Source of the DNA: Roseovarius sp. MMSF_3281 | GTDB lineage: Bacteria > Pseudomonadota > Alphaproteobacteria > Rhodobacterales > Rhodobacteraceae | NCBI RefSeq assembly: GCF_030733685.1 | Contig: NZ_JASHIM010000010.1 | Span: 62,001-126,000 of the forward strand | DNA length: 64,000 nucleotides | Direction: 5' to 3' | Shown here: piece after piece, positions 26,001 to 33,788 of the stretch | How positions within the stretch are numbered: the first letter of the stretch is position 1 | How the letters are laid out: each line of letters opens with the position of its first letter | Translations under genes and position numbers: made by a program | The notes under the pieces: generated by a model | Database searches by the model: none | What the model saw: only the letters and a program-made list of their open reading frames with translations | Told to the model about the DNA's origin: nothing

Positions 26001-26512
26001 AAAAGGGCGCCGTGCTGGTCAAGATGGCGGGGGTCGTCGCCGCCCGGCAAGAGCGGAAATCGGCGCGTGGCAACCGTTTTGCCTTCGTGCAGCTTTCCGA
26101 TACCACGGGGGGCTATGAAATCACGCTGTTTTCCGAAACCTTGGAAAAATCGCGCGAATTTCTGGAGACCGGCGCGCAGGTGGTGGTGACCGCCGAGGCG
26201 ACGATGGAAAGCGATCAGTTAAAGCTTTTGGGCCGGTCGGTCTCGCCCATTGATGGGGTGGTCGCCGATGCAGGCGCCATGGGCCTGCGCATTTTCGTGG
26301 ACACGGAAAACGCCATCGCCTCGGTCGCGCAGCTTTTGCAGAACGCCCAAAACGCCGCCAAGGGCGCGCGCGGCCCGGTGCAGTTCTGCCTGATGGCGCA
26401 GGGGCTGCCCGGCGAGGTCGAGATCGACGCGGGGGACGAGTTTCCCGTCAACCCGCAGATCAAGGGCGCGATCAAAAGCCTGACCGGGGTGGTCACGGTC
26501 GAGGAGTTCTAG
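23012..26512 (+). CDS. dnaE: DNA polymerase III subunit alpha
   Basis: A 1166-residue replicative polymerase. The order is PHP domain ('HLRVHTEYSLLEGAV' at the N-terminus), the palm with catalytic Asps in 'MPDFDIDFCMDRREEVI' (around residue 400), the conserved 'YQEQVMQIAQEMAGYTLG', the 'FNKSHAAAYAVVSYQTAWLK' finger region, helix-hairpin-helix, and an OB fold ('GVVAARQERKSARGNRFAF'). The length fits alphaproteobacterial DnaE. It is a single gene with its own promoter region in 22875-23011, divergent from the BMP operon. It is the one clear housekeeping gene in the window. Confidence 0.98.
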   Translation: MSQDPRFIHLRVHTEYSLLEGAVRLKKLPGLCADAGMPAVAVTDSNNMFAALEFSVTAQGAGVQPIMGCQVDVEYVQVQPGERPKPPAPVVLLAQNEEGYEHLMKLNSCLYLRGDGQLAHVTIEELERYAGSVICLTGGPDGPVGRLLQAGQRPAAQALMERLKAAFGDRLYVELQRHPGEEGAPEAERLTERGFVEMAYAMDLPIVATNDVYFPQEKMYEAHDAMICVAEGAYVDQSAPRRRLTPQHYFKTPGEMVTLFADLPEAVENTVEIAKRCAFGTYRRDPILPRFADDEVEELRRQAKEGLEARLAVIPHATSVEDYHKRLDFELDIIEGMGFPGYFLIVADFIKWAKEQDIPVGPGRGSGAGSLVAYALTITDLDPLRYSLLFERFLNPERVSMPDFDIDFCMDRREEVIHYVQEKYGRDKVGQIITFGALLSKAAVRDIGRVLQMPYGQVDRLSKMIPVEGVKPISIEKALKDEPRLSEEARNEEVVDRLLKYGMQVEGLLRNASTHAAGVVIGDRPLDELVPLYQDPRSDMPATQFNMKWVEQAGLVKFDFLGLKTLTVIQNAIEQIHAEGRDLHIAQDGSTIYEPFEGAENDIGQIPLDDAKTYELYARAKTVAVFQVESSGMMDALKRMKPTCIEDIVALVALYRPGPMENIPKYCEVKNELSDRDYLHPSVDHILDETQGIIVYQEQVMQIAQEMAGYTLGGADLLRRAMGKKIQEAMDAERPKFIEGAKANGVDDDKALEVWNLLDKFANYGFNKSHAAAYAVVSYQTAWLKANHPVEFMAGVMNCDIHLTDKLAVYFEEVKKGLKLPYAPPCVNRSEAVFKVRQGVLHYALGALKNVGVEAMRLIVEGRGEKPFATLYDFARRVDLKKIGKRPLEMLARAGGFDELDTNRRRVFDSIEALMNYSAAIHEQKNSNQVSLFGEAGDDLPEPRLSPVQDWLPAERLTEEFKAVGFYLSGHPLDDYMGALKRQKVKTLDEVTAEAGQKGAVLVKMAGVVAARQERKSARGNRFAFVQLSDTTGGYEITLFSETLEKSREFLETGAQVVVTAEATMESDQLKLLGRSVSPIDGVVADAGAMGLRIFVDTENAIASVAQLLQNAQNAAKGARGPVQFCLMAQGLPGEVEIDAGDEFPVNPQIKGAIKSLTGVVTVEEF

Positions 26513-26555
26513 CGCAGAGGCGTCATGCCCTAGCCCCGCACCCGGCCTGACCCTG

Positions 26556-26620
26556 CGGATATGGGTATTTGAACCAAGAAAAAGCGAGTGTGGTTTTTTC
26601 TTGGTAAAAATACCCGAATC
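26556..26620. terminator. Bidirectional terminator-like inverted repeat between dnaE and ridA
   Basis: Arms around 26556-26583 and 26594-26620 share CGGAT, GGGTATTT and ACCAAGAAAAA. The stem carries A-runs and T-runs on opposite arms, so it could stop transcription from both converging genes (dnaE stop at 26512, ridA stop at 26654). It has the same plan as the long stem at 21213-21295. Confidence 0.75.
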
Positions 26621-26653
26621 CGACGGAGGCCGCTTGATGCCGGGCGTTGGAAA

Positions 26654-26995
26654 TCAATCGCAGGCGGCGGTGACGATCACTTCGACCTTGAGCACATCGC
26701 GGGCCAGTTTCGCCTCGCCGCAGGCGCGGGCGGGGGCGTGGCCTTCGGGGATCCATGCATCCCAGACCTCGTTCATCTCGGCAAAGTATTTCATGTCGGA
26801 AATCCAGACGATGGCCTGCAGGATACGCTCGCGCGAGGAGCCGACCTTTTCCAGTAGGGCATCGACGCGCGACAGGCAATCGCGGGTCTGTTCTGCGGCG
26901 GTCTCACCGTCGCCCACTTGGCCACAGAGATAGGCCACGCCGTTGTGCTTGACGATCTTGCTCATCCGGGTGGCGGTGTCGATTCGTTCGATCAT
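26654..26995 (-). CDS. RidA-family enamine/imine deaminase
   Basis: A 113-residue single-domain RidA/YjgF protein. The conserved Arg that binds the substrate carboxylate is Arg90 in '[13 protein letters not shown]', with the usual 'CGEA.LA' tail; the front has '[15 protein letters not shown]'. It would hydrolyse reactive imines released by PLP or flavin enzymes. The next stretch upstream (27000-27260) is the leftover C-terminus of a flavin oxidoreductase of the kind that releases imines, which suits a lost partner. Start ATG at 26995 has AAGGAT nearby. Confidence 0.9.
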   Translation of the reverse strand: MIERIDTATRMSKIVKHNGVAYLCGQVGDGETAAEQTRDCLSRVDALLEKVGSSRERILQAIVWISDMKYFAEMNEVWDAWIPEGHAPARACGEAKLARDVLKVEVIVTAACD

Positions 26996-26999
26996 GGTA

Positions 27000-27260
27000 T
27001 TATCCTTTGTTTATCGATTGTTCTGCGGCGTTCTGCGCGGTGCTGTCCATCGCGGCCAGCTCGCCAAGGGTGACGGGTTTCAGGGGGGCGGATGCGGTAT
27101 AGCCGGTCTCGTCCATGTCTTGCCCGTTGGCCGTGGCCAGTAGCGCCAAAACAGTCAGCCCGCAATAGCGCCCTTGGCAGGGGCCCATGCCCGCGCATGC
27201 CACGGCCTCGCGCATATCCCAAGCGTTTTGCGCCCATCTGGTTGAACAGGTGGGGCAGTT
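27000..27260 (-). pseudogene. C-terminal remnant of FAD/BFD-type amine (opine-like) oxidase subunit
   Basis: The readable part is 'CAGMGPCQGRYCGLTVLALL' then 'APLKPVTLGELAAM'. This is the Cys-rich [2Fe-2S] BFD-like tail plus the PVxLGELA ending of opine/hydrogen-cyanide-type FAD oxidoreductases. The FAD and NAD(P) domains that should precede it (about 350 residues) are absent; the frame is only open further upstream as antisense to the alcohol dehydrogenase. It stops four bases before the ridA start, as if once in one operon. It is almost surely non-functional. Confidence 0.62.
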
Positions 27261-27299
27261 GCGCAATGAGGTGTTGAAATGGCAATCGGAGTAGGCGCG

Positions 27300-28436
27300 A
27301 TGTTCAGTTTTCAGACCGCGGGGGAAATCCGTTTCGGTCGCGGTGTGGCCGCAGAGGCGATCCCGCGGGCCTTGGGCTTTGGCGCACGGGTGTTGTTGGT
27401 GCACGGGGCCACGGTGGCGCGGGCCGGGTGGTTGTCCGAGGCCTTGCAGGCGGCGGGCGCCGAGGTGGCCGGGTTTGCCTGTGGGCGAGAGCCGGACGTG
27501 GCGCTGATCGAGGCCGGGGTTAAGGCCGCGCGGGACCATGGCGCGCAGGTCGTCGTCAGCCTTGGTGGCGGGGCAGTGATCGACGCGGGCAAGGCGATTG
27601 CCGGTTTAGTGCCCGCCACGCGGCCCATGCTGGACCATCTGGAGGTGGTCGGGCAGGGATTGCCGTTGGAGGCCGATCCCTTGCCCTTCATCGCGTTGCC
27701 CAGCACCGCAGGCACAGGCGCGGAGGTGACCAAGAACGCGGTCATCGGCGTGCCGGAGGCGGGGCGCAAGGTTTCGCTGCGCAATGCGCGGATGCTGCCC
27801 GATCTGGCCTTGGTGGACCCGGGGCTGACCGATGGGCTGCCCAGGTCGGTGACGCTGGCCAGTGGCTTGGATGCCGTAACGCAGGTGATCGAGCCTTATG
27901 TCAGTTCCAAGGCCAACCGGATGACGGATGCCCTTTGCCGCGCGGCGATTGCGCCGGGGCTGCGCGCCTTGCGGCGCTTGCTGGACGAGGGCGAGGACAA
28001 AGCGGCGCGCGATGATCTGGCATGGTGCAGCCTGTCGGGCGGTCTGGCGCTGGCCAATGCCGGATTAGGCGCGGTGCATGGGCTGGCAGGGCCGATTGGC
28101 GGGGTCTCGCCCGCGCCGCATGGGGCGGTCTGCGGGCGGCTTTTGCCCTTTGTCCTGGAGGAAAACGCACAGCGGGCCGAGGGGGAGACGGCGGCGCGCT
28201 TGGGCGAAGTGCGCGGCTGGATTGCCGAGGCCTTGGGCGGTGAACCGGACGAGGCCCCCGCGACGCTGGAGGCATGGGCGCGGGCGGCTGGCCTGCCGGG
28301 CTTGCAGGCGATGGGATTGGAGCCCGCGCAATTCGAAGGCGTGGCCGAGGCGGCGGTTGGATCGTCCTCGATGAAGGGCAATCCGGTGGCTTTGGATGTG
28401 GCCTGTTTGCAGGGGATTTTGCAACGCGCGGGGTAG
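27300..28436 (+). CDS. Iron-type alcohol dehydrogenase (group III)
   Basis: A 378-residue NAD(P)-dependent dehydrogenase. The nucleotide loop is 'VVSLGGGAVIDAGKAIAG' and the family motif 'PSTAGTGAEVTKNAVI'. Metal ligands: Asp191 ('ASGLDAVTQ'), His in 'GAVHGLAGP' and His in 'PAPHGAVCG'. The usual fourth ligand His four residues after the Asp is Gln195 here ('DAVTQVIEPY'), a change I believe occurs in one branch of the family. I chose the ATG at 27300, preceded by GGAG; an ATG at 27279 would add seven residues. It is a lone gene, divergent from ridA and the oxidase remnant. The substrate is unknown. Confidence 0.87.
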   Translation: MFSFQTAGEIRFGRGVAAEAIPRALGFGARVLLVHGATVARAGWLSEALQAAGAEVAGFACGREPDVALIEAGVKAARDHGAQVVVSLGGGAVIDAGKAIAGLVPATRPMLDHLEVVGQGLPLEADPLPFIALPSTAGTGAEVTKNAVIGVPEAGRKVSLRNARMLPDLALVDPGLTDGLPRSVTLASGLDAVTQVIEPYVSSKANRMTDALCRAAIAPGLRALRRLLDEGEDKAARDDLAWCSLSGGLALANAGLGAVHGLAGPIGGVSPAPHGAVCGRLLPFVLEENAQRAEGETAARLGEVRGWIAEALGGEPDEAPATLEAWARAAGLPGLQAMGLEPAQFEGVAEAAVGSSSMKGNPVALDVACLQGILQRAG

Positions 28437-28557
28437 TGTTCTGAACGTCATGCCAAGGCGTGAAGGGGCAGGCAAAAGCAGATGCTCGCACTGCGCTTGT
28501 TGAGTGGCCGAGATGGGAACGGAGCGCCATTTCACTGCAGCAGTACGAATGGCTGTT

Positions 28558-29724
28558 TTATCCGGCATGTGGGGTGGATAGCCGGGGCTCCGTGAGCTTT
28601 TTCCAGATCACAACGATCAACGCTGTCACTGAGCTTTGCACAACTGCAAAGACGATCATTGCGCCCAGAAGGCCAAGTCTGTCTGCCAAGATGCCGCTGG
28701 CGATGACCGGCAGCGAAAACCCGAAATAGGCATAGACGAACAGACCTGCCGTTGCACGCGCACGGTCATCCGGGCCGCGCAATGAGACTTCGGCGAGTGA
28801 GGCGAGGTAGGTGAACCCATAGCTGGCGGCACTCGTGATGCAGGTTCCCAAAAGAACGAGGGGCAAAAGCTTCAGCCATACCCCGGCCAGCAGGACTATG
28901 AACCCCAGAGGAATCAAGACAAAGCCAAGCGTCAAAGCCTGATTGTTGGTCATACGGCGCGCAATCGGCTGACATAGAAAACCCACGAAGATCGCGAGAA
29001 AAATAACCAATCCGGTCCAACCGCCAAAGTCATTCTCGGCCAATTCCAGCGGTACAACAGCAATGGTCATGCCGGTGGTGGACCACGCCAAAGCCATTGC
29101 CGCGCCGAACACCCATGTACCTGCTGGAAATACGGGGAGGCGCAACAGTGAAACAGCACGGGGTGTATCCACGCGCGGTAGAGCCAGGGTGATCATCGCA
29201 AGGACGGGAGCAATGACAAACAGGATGATGTAACTGGCAGGTAGCAATGTCTGTCCTTGGACGCCAAGGCTTACCCCTGTCGCTAATGCTCCGCCGCCGA
29301 AGCCGAGAGATGTGGCTGAGGTCACGATCAATGCAGCTGTTTTTGCCCGATCCACGCCAAGTATTTCGGTCATGTAGGCGGTTCCGGCGGTCGTCGCGAG
29401 CCCAGTCCCGACCCCGAGCATGAATCTGGCGATCACGAGGCTGGTCCAACTCGGCATTTGCACGAGGAGTGCCGTGGCTGCGGCTCCGAGAACCAAGGCA
29501 AGGGCAATGGGAACCCGTCTGCCGATCCGGTCGGACAACCCACCCAGCAGCAACAAGGTTGGCATCAGCCCAGCAACATAGGCCGCGAAAGCAATGGTCA
29601 CGGCCGTCGTTCCAACACCGCTTTTTGCTGCATAGACATCATACAGCGGGGCTTGAAGGTTCACGGCGAAGGTGACTGTGAACAGGCCAATCGCGAGTAA
29701 CGAAACGGGGATCAGTTTGGGCAT
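28558..29724 (-). CDS. MFS transporter
   Basis: A 388-residue protein with 12 membrane segments. The loop 2-3 motif of the superfamily is 'GGLSDRIGRRVPIALAL', and 'ARFMLGVGTGLATTAGTAY' is the helix 4 region. It resembles drug or metabolite exporters of the YfcJ/AraJ type, with no clear substrate. The ATG at 29724 is preferred, but an in-frame ATG about 14 codons upstream is possible. It is divergent from the MocR regulator at 29810, which very likely controls it. Confidence 0.88.
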   Translation of the reverse strand: MPKLIPVSLLAIGLFTVTFAVNLQAPLYDVYAAKSGVGTTAVTIAFAAYVAGLMPTLLLLGGLSDRIGRRVPIALALVLGAAATALLVQMPSWTSLVIARFMLGVGTGLATTAGTAYMTEILGVDRAKTAALIVTSATSLGFGGGALATGVSLGVQGQTLLPASYIILFVIAPVLAMITLALPRVDTPRAVSLLRLPVFPAGTWVFGAAMALAWSTTGMTIAVVPLELAENDFGGWTGLVIFLAIFVGFLCQPIARRMTNNQALTLGFVLIPLGFIVLLAGVWLKLLPLVLLGTCITSAASYGFTYLASLAEVSLRGPDDRARATAGLFVYAYFGFSLPVIASGILADRLGLLGAMIVFAVVQSSVTALIVVIWKKLTEPRLSTPHAG

Positions 29725-29791
29725 TGGCGGACCTCGATGGTTGACATGGATCCGCAATGTCATGATGATTTGTGTATGACAATTTTTATAT

Positions 29792-29804
29792 TGTACTAGG
29801 TACA
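29792..29804. promoter_or_regulatory. Palindrome in MFS-MocR intergenic region (operator candidate)
   Basis: TGTAC-TAG-GTACA at 29792-29804, just upstream of the MocR start and within the AT-rich 85-base gap between divergent genes. A good position for MocR to control both directions. Confidence 0.5.
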
Positions 29805-29809
29805 GTTCA

Positions 29810-31144
29810 TTGAAGCAGAAACCCCGATACCTGCGTCTTGCGGACACTCTGTCCATCGCGATCCGCGAGGGAACGTTAGCACCGGGAACAAAGTTGCCGA
29901 CACATCGTGCATTTGCCGAGAAATGCAACGTGGCTCTGGCGACGGCAACGCGAGTTTACAAGGAGCTTGAGCGGCGCGCGGAGGTGGTCGGGGAGGCAGG
30001 ACGTGGCACATTCGTGCGTGATCTTGGCCTGCCGCCGACACTTGGTGTTCATCAGACCGACACTGAAGGCTTAATCGACCTTGTGTTCAATATGCCCGGT
30101 GACGCGGGTGACGCTGAAATACTCCGGGCCGGGCTGCGGCGGCTTTCATCTGCTGGCGATCTCGAAGCAATGTTGCGCTACCAGCCACATGGTGGGCGGG
30201 CGCACGAACGCCGGATCATAGCCGAAAGCCTCAAACCTGCCCTTGGTTCGGTCTCGCCGGAAAATCTACTGATTACCTCTGGCGGTCAGCATGGCCTCGC
30301 AACCATCTCCTTCGGTTTGTTCCAGAGAGGCGAGGCAATTGCCACCGATTATTTGACTTACCCTGGCTTTAAGTCGGTTGCGGCGCTGCAAGGATTGGAT
30401 CTCGTTCCGGTGGAGGGAACGGAAGGTATCATGGACCCGGATGCGCTGGAAAGACATTGCCGCGTGCGCAAGCTACGGGCGGTTTATCTTATGCCAACTG
30501 TGCACAATCCGCTGGGATCGGTCATGGATTTGGCCACGCGGCTGCGAATTGCCGAAGTCGCACAAGCACACGATCTTCTCATCATCGAGGACGGGGCTTA
30601 CGCGTTTCTGGAAAGTGATCCGCCGCCGAGCTTCACGGCTCTCGCGCCAGAACAAACAATCCATGTTGGAGGGTTTTCCAAGAGCCTCGCGACAGGGCTG
30701 CGCCTTGGCTACCTCGTGTCTCCGTCGCGGTGCATTCCCAGCCTTCTTGAGGCAATCAGGGCAACGACTTGGAATGCCCCGGCATTGATTTCTGGACTTG
30801 TCACGAATTGGATTGAAGACGGAACATTGGCTAGATTCGAAAACGACCGTAAACGAGACGGCGCAGAGCGTCAGAACATCTGCCGAATGTCCTTGCCCAA
30901 TATGTCACACAGCTCCCACCACAATGCCGGTTTTTCTTGGATCTGGCTTGGAAGCAGAATGCGCGCCGAACCGATTGTCGCTGCATTGAAAGAGCGAGGA
31001 GTTTCGACATCCAGTGCAGAGCCCTTCGCGACGACAACCGTTATCCCACAGGCATTGCGTCTCGCTTTTGGTGGTATTCCGAAGGCTGACTTACAGAGGG
31101 TTCTTGAAACGGTTCGTCTCACGGTGGAAGAAACAGCACAATAA
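29810..31144 (+). CDS. MocR-type GntR/aminotransferase regulator
   Basis: A 444-residue fusion. The winged helix is at residues about 1-70 ('PTHRAFAEKCNVALATATRV' is the recognition region), followed by an aminotransferase class I-like domain. The PLP Lys is in 'GGFSKSLATGLRLGY', and the Asp/Tyr pocket is in 'LIIEDGAYAFLES'. The first possible start is a TTG at 29810 with AGG about nine bases upstream; no ATG exists nearby. Such proteins sense amino acids or vitamin B6 compounds. It is divergent from an MFS gene whose expression it probably sets. Confidence 0.88.
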   Translation: MKQKPRYLRLADTLSIAIREGTLAPGTKLPTHRAFAEKCNVALATATRVYKELERRAEVVGEAGRGTFVRDLGLPPTLGVHQTDTEGLIDLVFNMPGDAGDAEILRAGLRRLSSAGDLEAMLRYQPHGGRAHERRIIAESLKPALGSVSPENLLITSGGQHGLATISFGLFQRGEAIATDYLTYPGFKSVAALQGLDLVPVEGTEGIMDPDALERHCRVRKLRAVYLMPTVHNPLGSVMDLATRLRIAEVAQAHDLLIIEDGAYAFLESDPPPSFTALAPEQTIHVGGFSKSLATGLRLGYLVSPSRCIPSLLEAIRATTWNAPALISGLVTNWIEDGTLARFENDRKRDGAERQNICRMSLPNMSHSSHHNAGFSWIWLGSRMRAEPIVAALKERGVSTSSAEPFATTTVIPQALRLAFGGIPKADLQRVLETVRLTVEETAQ

Positions 31145-31362
31145 AGTCGCTTCACCCGTTCGCACGACAAAGCCGACGTTCGTACGGAGCGCAGCATCAA
31201 GTAAAATGGACCCAACCCGTTATTCGCTGCACGCCAGACGAAAGGCCGCTGTCCGGAAGCGTGCAAGACTTTGCAAATTCCGATCCCTGCGCACAACGGT
31301 GGTTTGGAGCTTTATTGGAAAGGGGATGACCGCGCGACCTGTATCAGGTGCCGAGCGTTAAA

Positions 31363-31470
31363 GCGTTCCGCCTTTAACCTGAGGCATCAGCGAAAGGCGG
31401 AACGCGTGCAACGATTGAGCGGAGCACTGCGTTTCGCGAAAATCTGTTGCTCAGGTTTTTCGCGAAACGC
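31363..31470. repeat. Two perfect inverted repeats in MocR-LysR intergenic gap
   Basis: First pair: GCGTTCCGCCTTT (31363-31375) with AAAGGCGGAACGC (31393-31405). Second pair: GCGTTTCGCGAAAA (31429-31442) with TTTTCGCGAAACGC (31457-31470); each of the latter arms is itself nearly palindromic around TTTCGCGAAA. They lie between converging genes, so can end transcription on both sides. The rest of 31145-31362 shows no gene. Confidence 0.9.
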
Positions 31471-31471
31471 T

Positions 31472-32353
31472 TTAGGCCCCGTCCTGAACAAGGATATCCC
31501 AAGCCTCAAGCGCGCTGTCCCTCGCGCTTTCGCGCAGGCGTAAAAGCCGGGTTTCGAGGGTGATCTGCAGCTCTGTGCCGAATGGGTCCAGCAGGGTGCC
31601 GGCCTCAAGATCTTGTGCCACCAGAGAGCCGGGAAGCCAGGCCACACCGATGCCATCCAGCGCATAGTGATAGGCCGCCAGCGTCAGGGCGGTTTCGGCC
31701 TTGCGATGTAGGTGGGTGCCGGTGGGCAGGCGAGGCCAGACGTGCGACTCCATCACTTGGCCCAGAAAAACCTCGCGCGGGTAGGTGATGACGGGCAGGG
31801 GGCCCTCGTGCAGGGTTTGCGCAACCGCGGGGATGCAGACCGGCCGCAGGGTTTCCTGCCCCAGGCTGTGGTCATGGAAGGCCGGGGTCGGCGCGGCATC
31901 GGTTCCGGCCAGATCGTAGCTGACCACCAGGTCGACCTCGCCCGAGAGCAGCATCAACAGGCATTCGTCGCGGTTGCCCGAACGCACCCGGACCGAGGCG
32001 CCGGTTGCCTCGGTCAGGTGGCGCACGAGCGCGGGTGAAACCGTGGTCGTGATCGCGTGCTGACAGGCCAGCGAGATCGCCCGATCCTGCCCTAGGGCCG
32101 CGCCCCGCAGGCTATCGCCAAGCGCGCGCAGGTCCGAGGCGAGGCGGCGCATCTGGGCCTCCTGTTCACGGATCGCGGGTAGCAGGGTGACGGGTTTGTG
32201 GCTGCGGTCGAAAAGCGGAGCGCCGAGGCTGTCTTCGATGGCGCGGATGCGGCGGGTGAAGGCCGATTGCGTGAGGTTGCGCCGCTCGGCCGCGCGCACG
32301 AAAGAGCCGGTATCGAGCACGGCGAGGATATCTTCGAGCCAATCGAGTCGCAT
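31472..32353 (-). CDS. LysR-family regulator, divergent from cuyA
   Basis: A 293-residue LTTR. The N-terminal helix-turn-helix 'AVLDTGSFVRAAERRNLTQS' is textbook, followed by the linker helix and a substrate-binding domain ('PVITYPREVFLGQV'). It is transcribed away from cuyA with 125 bases between, the normal arrangement for a LysR activator and its target, so it may respond to cysteate or a related sulfonate (CuyR-like role, inferred). Confidence 0.9.
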   Translation of the reverse strand: MRLDWLEDILAVLDTGSFVRAAERRNLTQSAFTRRIRAIEDSLGAPLFDRSHKPVTLLPAIREQEAQMRRLASDLRALGDSLRGAALGQDRAISLACQHAITTTVSPALVRHLTEATGASVRVRSGNRDECLLMLLSGEVDLVVSYDLAGTDAAPTPAFHDHSLGQETLRPVCIPAVAQTLHEGPLPVITYPREVFLGQVMESHVWPRLPTGTHLHRKAETALTLAAYHYALDGIGVAWLPGSLVAQDLEAGTLLDPFGTELQITLETRLLRLRESARDSALEAWDILVQDGA

Positions 32354-32383
32354 GGGGACGGTATGTGCTGTCGGGCCATAAAG

Positions 32384-32396
32384 TGCAAGTTTTGCA
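32384..32396. promoter_or_regulatory. LysR-type binding motif candidate
   Basis: TGCAA-GTT-TTGCA, a short dyad with the T-N11-A form, 31 bases upstream of the LysR start and about 83 bases upstream of cuyA. It is the best LTTR box in the shared intergenic region. Confidence 0.5.
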
Positions 32397-32478
32397 TTTT
32401 GGATTGCGTCATTCGCATTTGGAATAGCTGATTACAGGGTGTATCAGTCGAATTAATCAATATGAGAGGATACCCGTC

Positions 32479-33498
32479 ATGCATCTTGCCCGCTTCCCCC
32501 GCCATTTCCTTGCCCATCTTCCGACGCCCCTGGAACGTCTGGACCGCCTGAGCGCGGAACTGGGTGGGCCTGAAATCTGGATCAAGCGTGACGATTGCAC
32601 CGGCCTCAGCACCGGTGGCAACAAGACCCGCAAGCTGGAATTCCTGATGGCCGAGGCCGAGGCGCAGGGCGCTGACATGGTCATGACCCAAGGGGCCACG
32701 CAATCGAACCACGCGCGGCAAACGGCTGCCTTCGCCGCCAAACTGGGCATGAAATGTCACATCCTGCTGGAAGACCGGACAGGTTCGAACGACCCCAACT
32801 ATAACTATAACGGCAACGTGTTGCTGGACCATCTGCACGGGGCCACCACCGAGAAACGCCCCGGCGGCGGCGACATGAACGCCGAGATGGAAGCGGTGGC
32901 CGACAAGCTGCGCGCCGATGGCAAGAAGGTTTACACCATTCCCGGTGGCGGCTCGAACGCCACCGGCGCGCTGGGCTATGTGAACTGTGCCTTTGAATTG
33001 CTGAACCAGGTGAACAGCACGGGTTTGAAGATCGACCATCTGGTGCATGCCACCGGCAGCGCGGGCACGCAGGCGGGCCTGATCACTGGCCTTCAGGCGA
33101 TGAACGCGCAGATTCCGCTTCTGGGGATCGGGGTGCGTGCGCCCAAGCCCAAGCAGGAAGAGAACGTCTATAACCTTGCCTGCGCTACCGCCGAGAAGCT
33201 GGGCTGTGCCGGGGTGGTCAAGCGCGAGGATGTGGTGGCCAACACCGATTATGTCGGTGAGGGTTATGGCATCCCGACCGAAAGCGGCCTGGAAGCGATC
33301 CGCATGTTTGCCGAGCTGGAGTCGATCCTGCTGGACCCGGTCTATTCGGCCAAGGGCGCGGCGGGCCTGATTGACCTGATCCGCAAGGGCCATTTCAAGA
33401 AGGGTGAGCGGGTGGTCTTCCTGCACACCGGCGGGGCTGCGGCGTTGTTTGGTTACGACGCGGCCTTCGATTTCAAGGACCGTTGGGTCGAAGCCTGA
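32479..33498 (+). CDS. cuyA: L-cysteate sulfo-lyase / D-cysteine desulfhydrase family enzyme
   Basis: A 339-residue PLP enzyme of the ACC deaminase/D-cysteine desulfhydrase fold. The PLP Lys is Lys49 in '[11 protein letters not shown]', and '[20 protein letters not shown]' is the phosphate/substrate loop. The N-terminus '[20 protein letters not shown]' closely matches what I recall of Roseobacter-group CuyA, which splits L-cysteate to pyruvate, ammonium and sulfite. D-cysteine desulfhydrase is the main alternative, since both share the fold. No sulfite exporter (CuyZ) or sulfite dehydrogenase is next to it. It stands alone, with a LysR gene upstream and its own terminator. Confidence 0.78.
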   Translation: MHLARFPRHFLAHLPTPLERLDRLSAELGGPEIWIKRDDCTGLSTGGNKTRKLEFLMAEAEAQGADMVMTQGATQSNHARQTAAFAAKLGMKCHILLEDRTGSNDPNYNYNGNVLLDHLHGATTEKRPGGGDMNAEMEAVADKLRADGKKVYTIPGGGSNATGALGYVNCAFELLNQVNSTGLKIDHLVHATGSAGTQAGLITGLQAMNAQIPLLGIGVRAPKPKQEENVYNLACATAEKLGCAGVVKREDVVANTDYVGEGYGIPTESGLEAIRMFAELESILLDPVYSAKGAAGLIDLIRKGHFKKGERVVFLHTGGAAALFGYDAAFDFKDRWVEA

Positions 33499-33522
33499 GC
33501 ATTTCCCATGGGATGAAGTAAG

Positions 33523-33553
33523 CGGCCCGCCTCTGTGGCGGGCCGTTTTGTGT
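33523..33553 (+). terminator. Intrinsic terminator of cuyA
   Basis: CGGCCCGCC (33523-33531), loop TCTGT, GGCGGGCCG (33537-33545), then TTTTGTGTTT. It lies 25 bases after the stop. Confidence 0.92.
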
Positions 33554-33561
33554 TTGGCGGG

Positions 33562-33607
33562 CAAGGCGTTTCGAAACGCCTTGGGCAAGCGATTTCGAAA
33601 TCGCTTG
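33562..33607. repeat. Tandem perfect 22-bp palindromes
   Basis: Two perfect palindromes separated by only two bases (GG): CAAGGCGTTTC/GAAACGCCTTG at 33562-33583 and CAAGCGATTTC/GAAATCGCTTG at 33586-33607. They share the CAAG ends and a TTTCGAAA core but differ in the middle. They lie just past the cuyA terminator, between converging genes. The remaining sequence to 33788 shows nothing recognisable. Confidence 0.95.
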
Positions 33608-33788
33608 TTCGCTCTGGCTTTCTGGATTTGGTGGCGGCGCGGAATCGAGGCCCGCCGCGCCAAGGACGACGCGCCTTGGCAACTGCCGAGCGCCGCTTAA
33701 GGCCCTGCGGACACGGCAGCCATAAAGTGCATCCGCCCCAAAGGGTCAATCGCCCCCGCGCGCGTCGTCAATGGCGCGGCTTTCTCCT

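Noticed and set aside
24170-26050. 626-residue minus-strand open frame inside dnaE
   Set aside because: It is entirely antisense to a textbook DnaE, has no recognisable domain and His/Arg-rich composition. A product is very unlikely.
27300-27539. Upstream extension of the oxidase remnant through the dehydrogenase gene
   Set aside because: The minus frame stays open, but its sequence there is the shadow of the iron-type dehydrogenase and has no FAD or NAD(P) motif.
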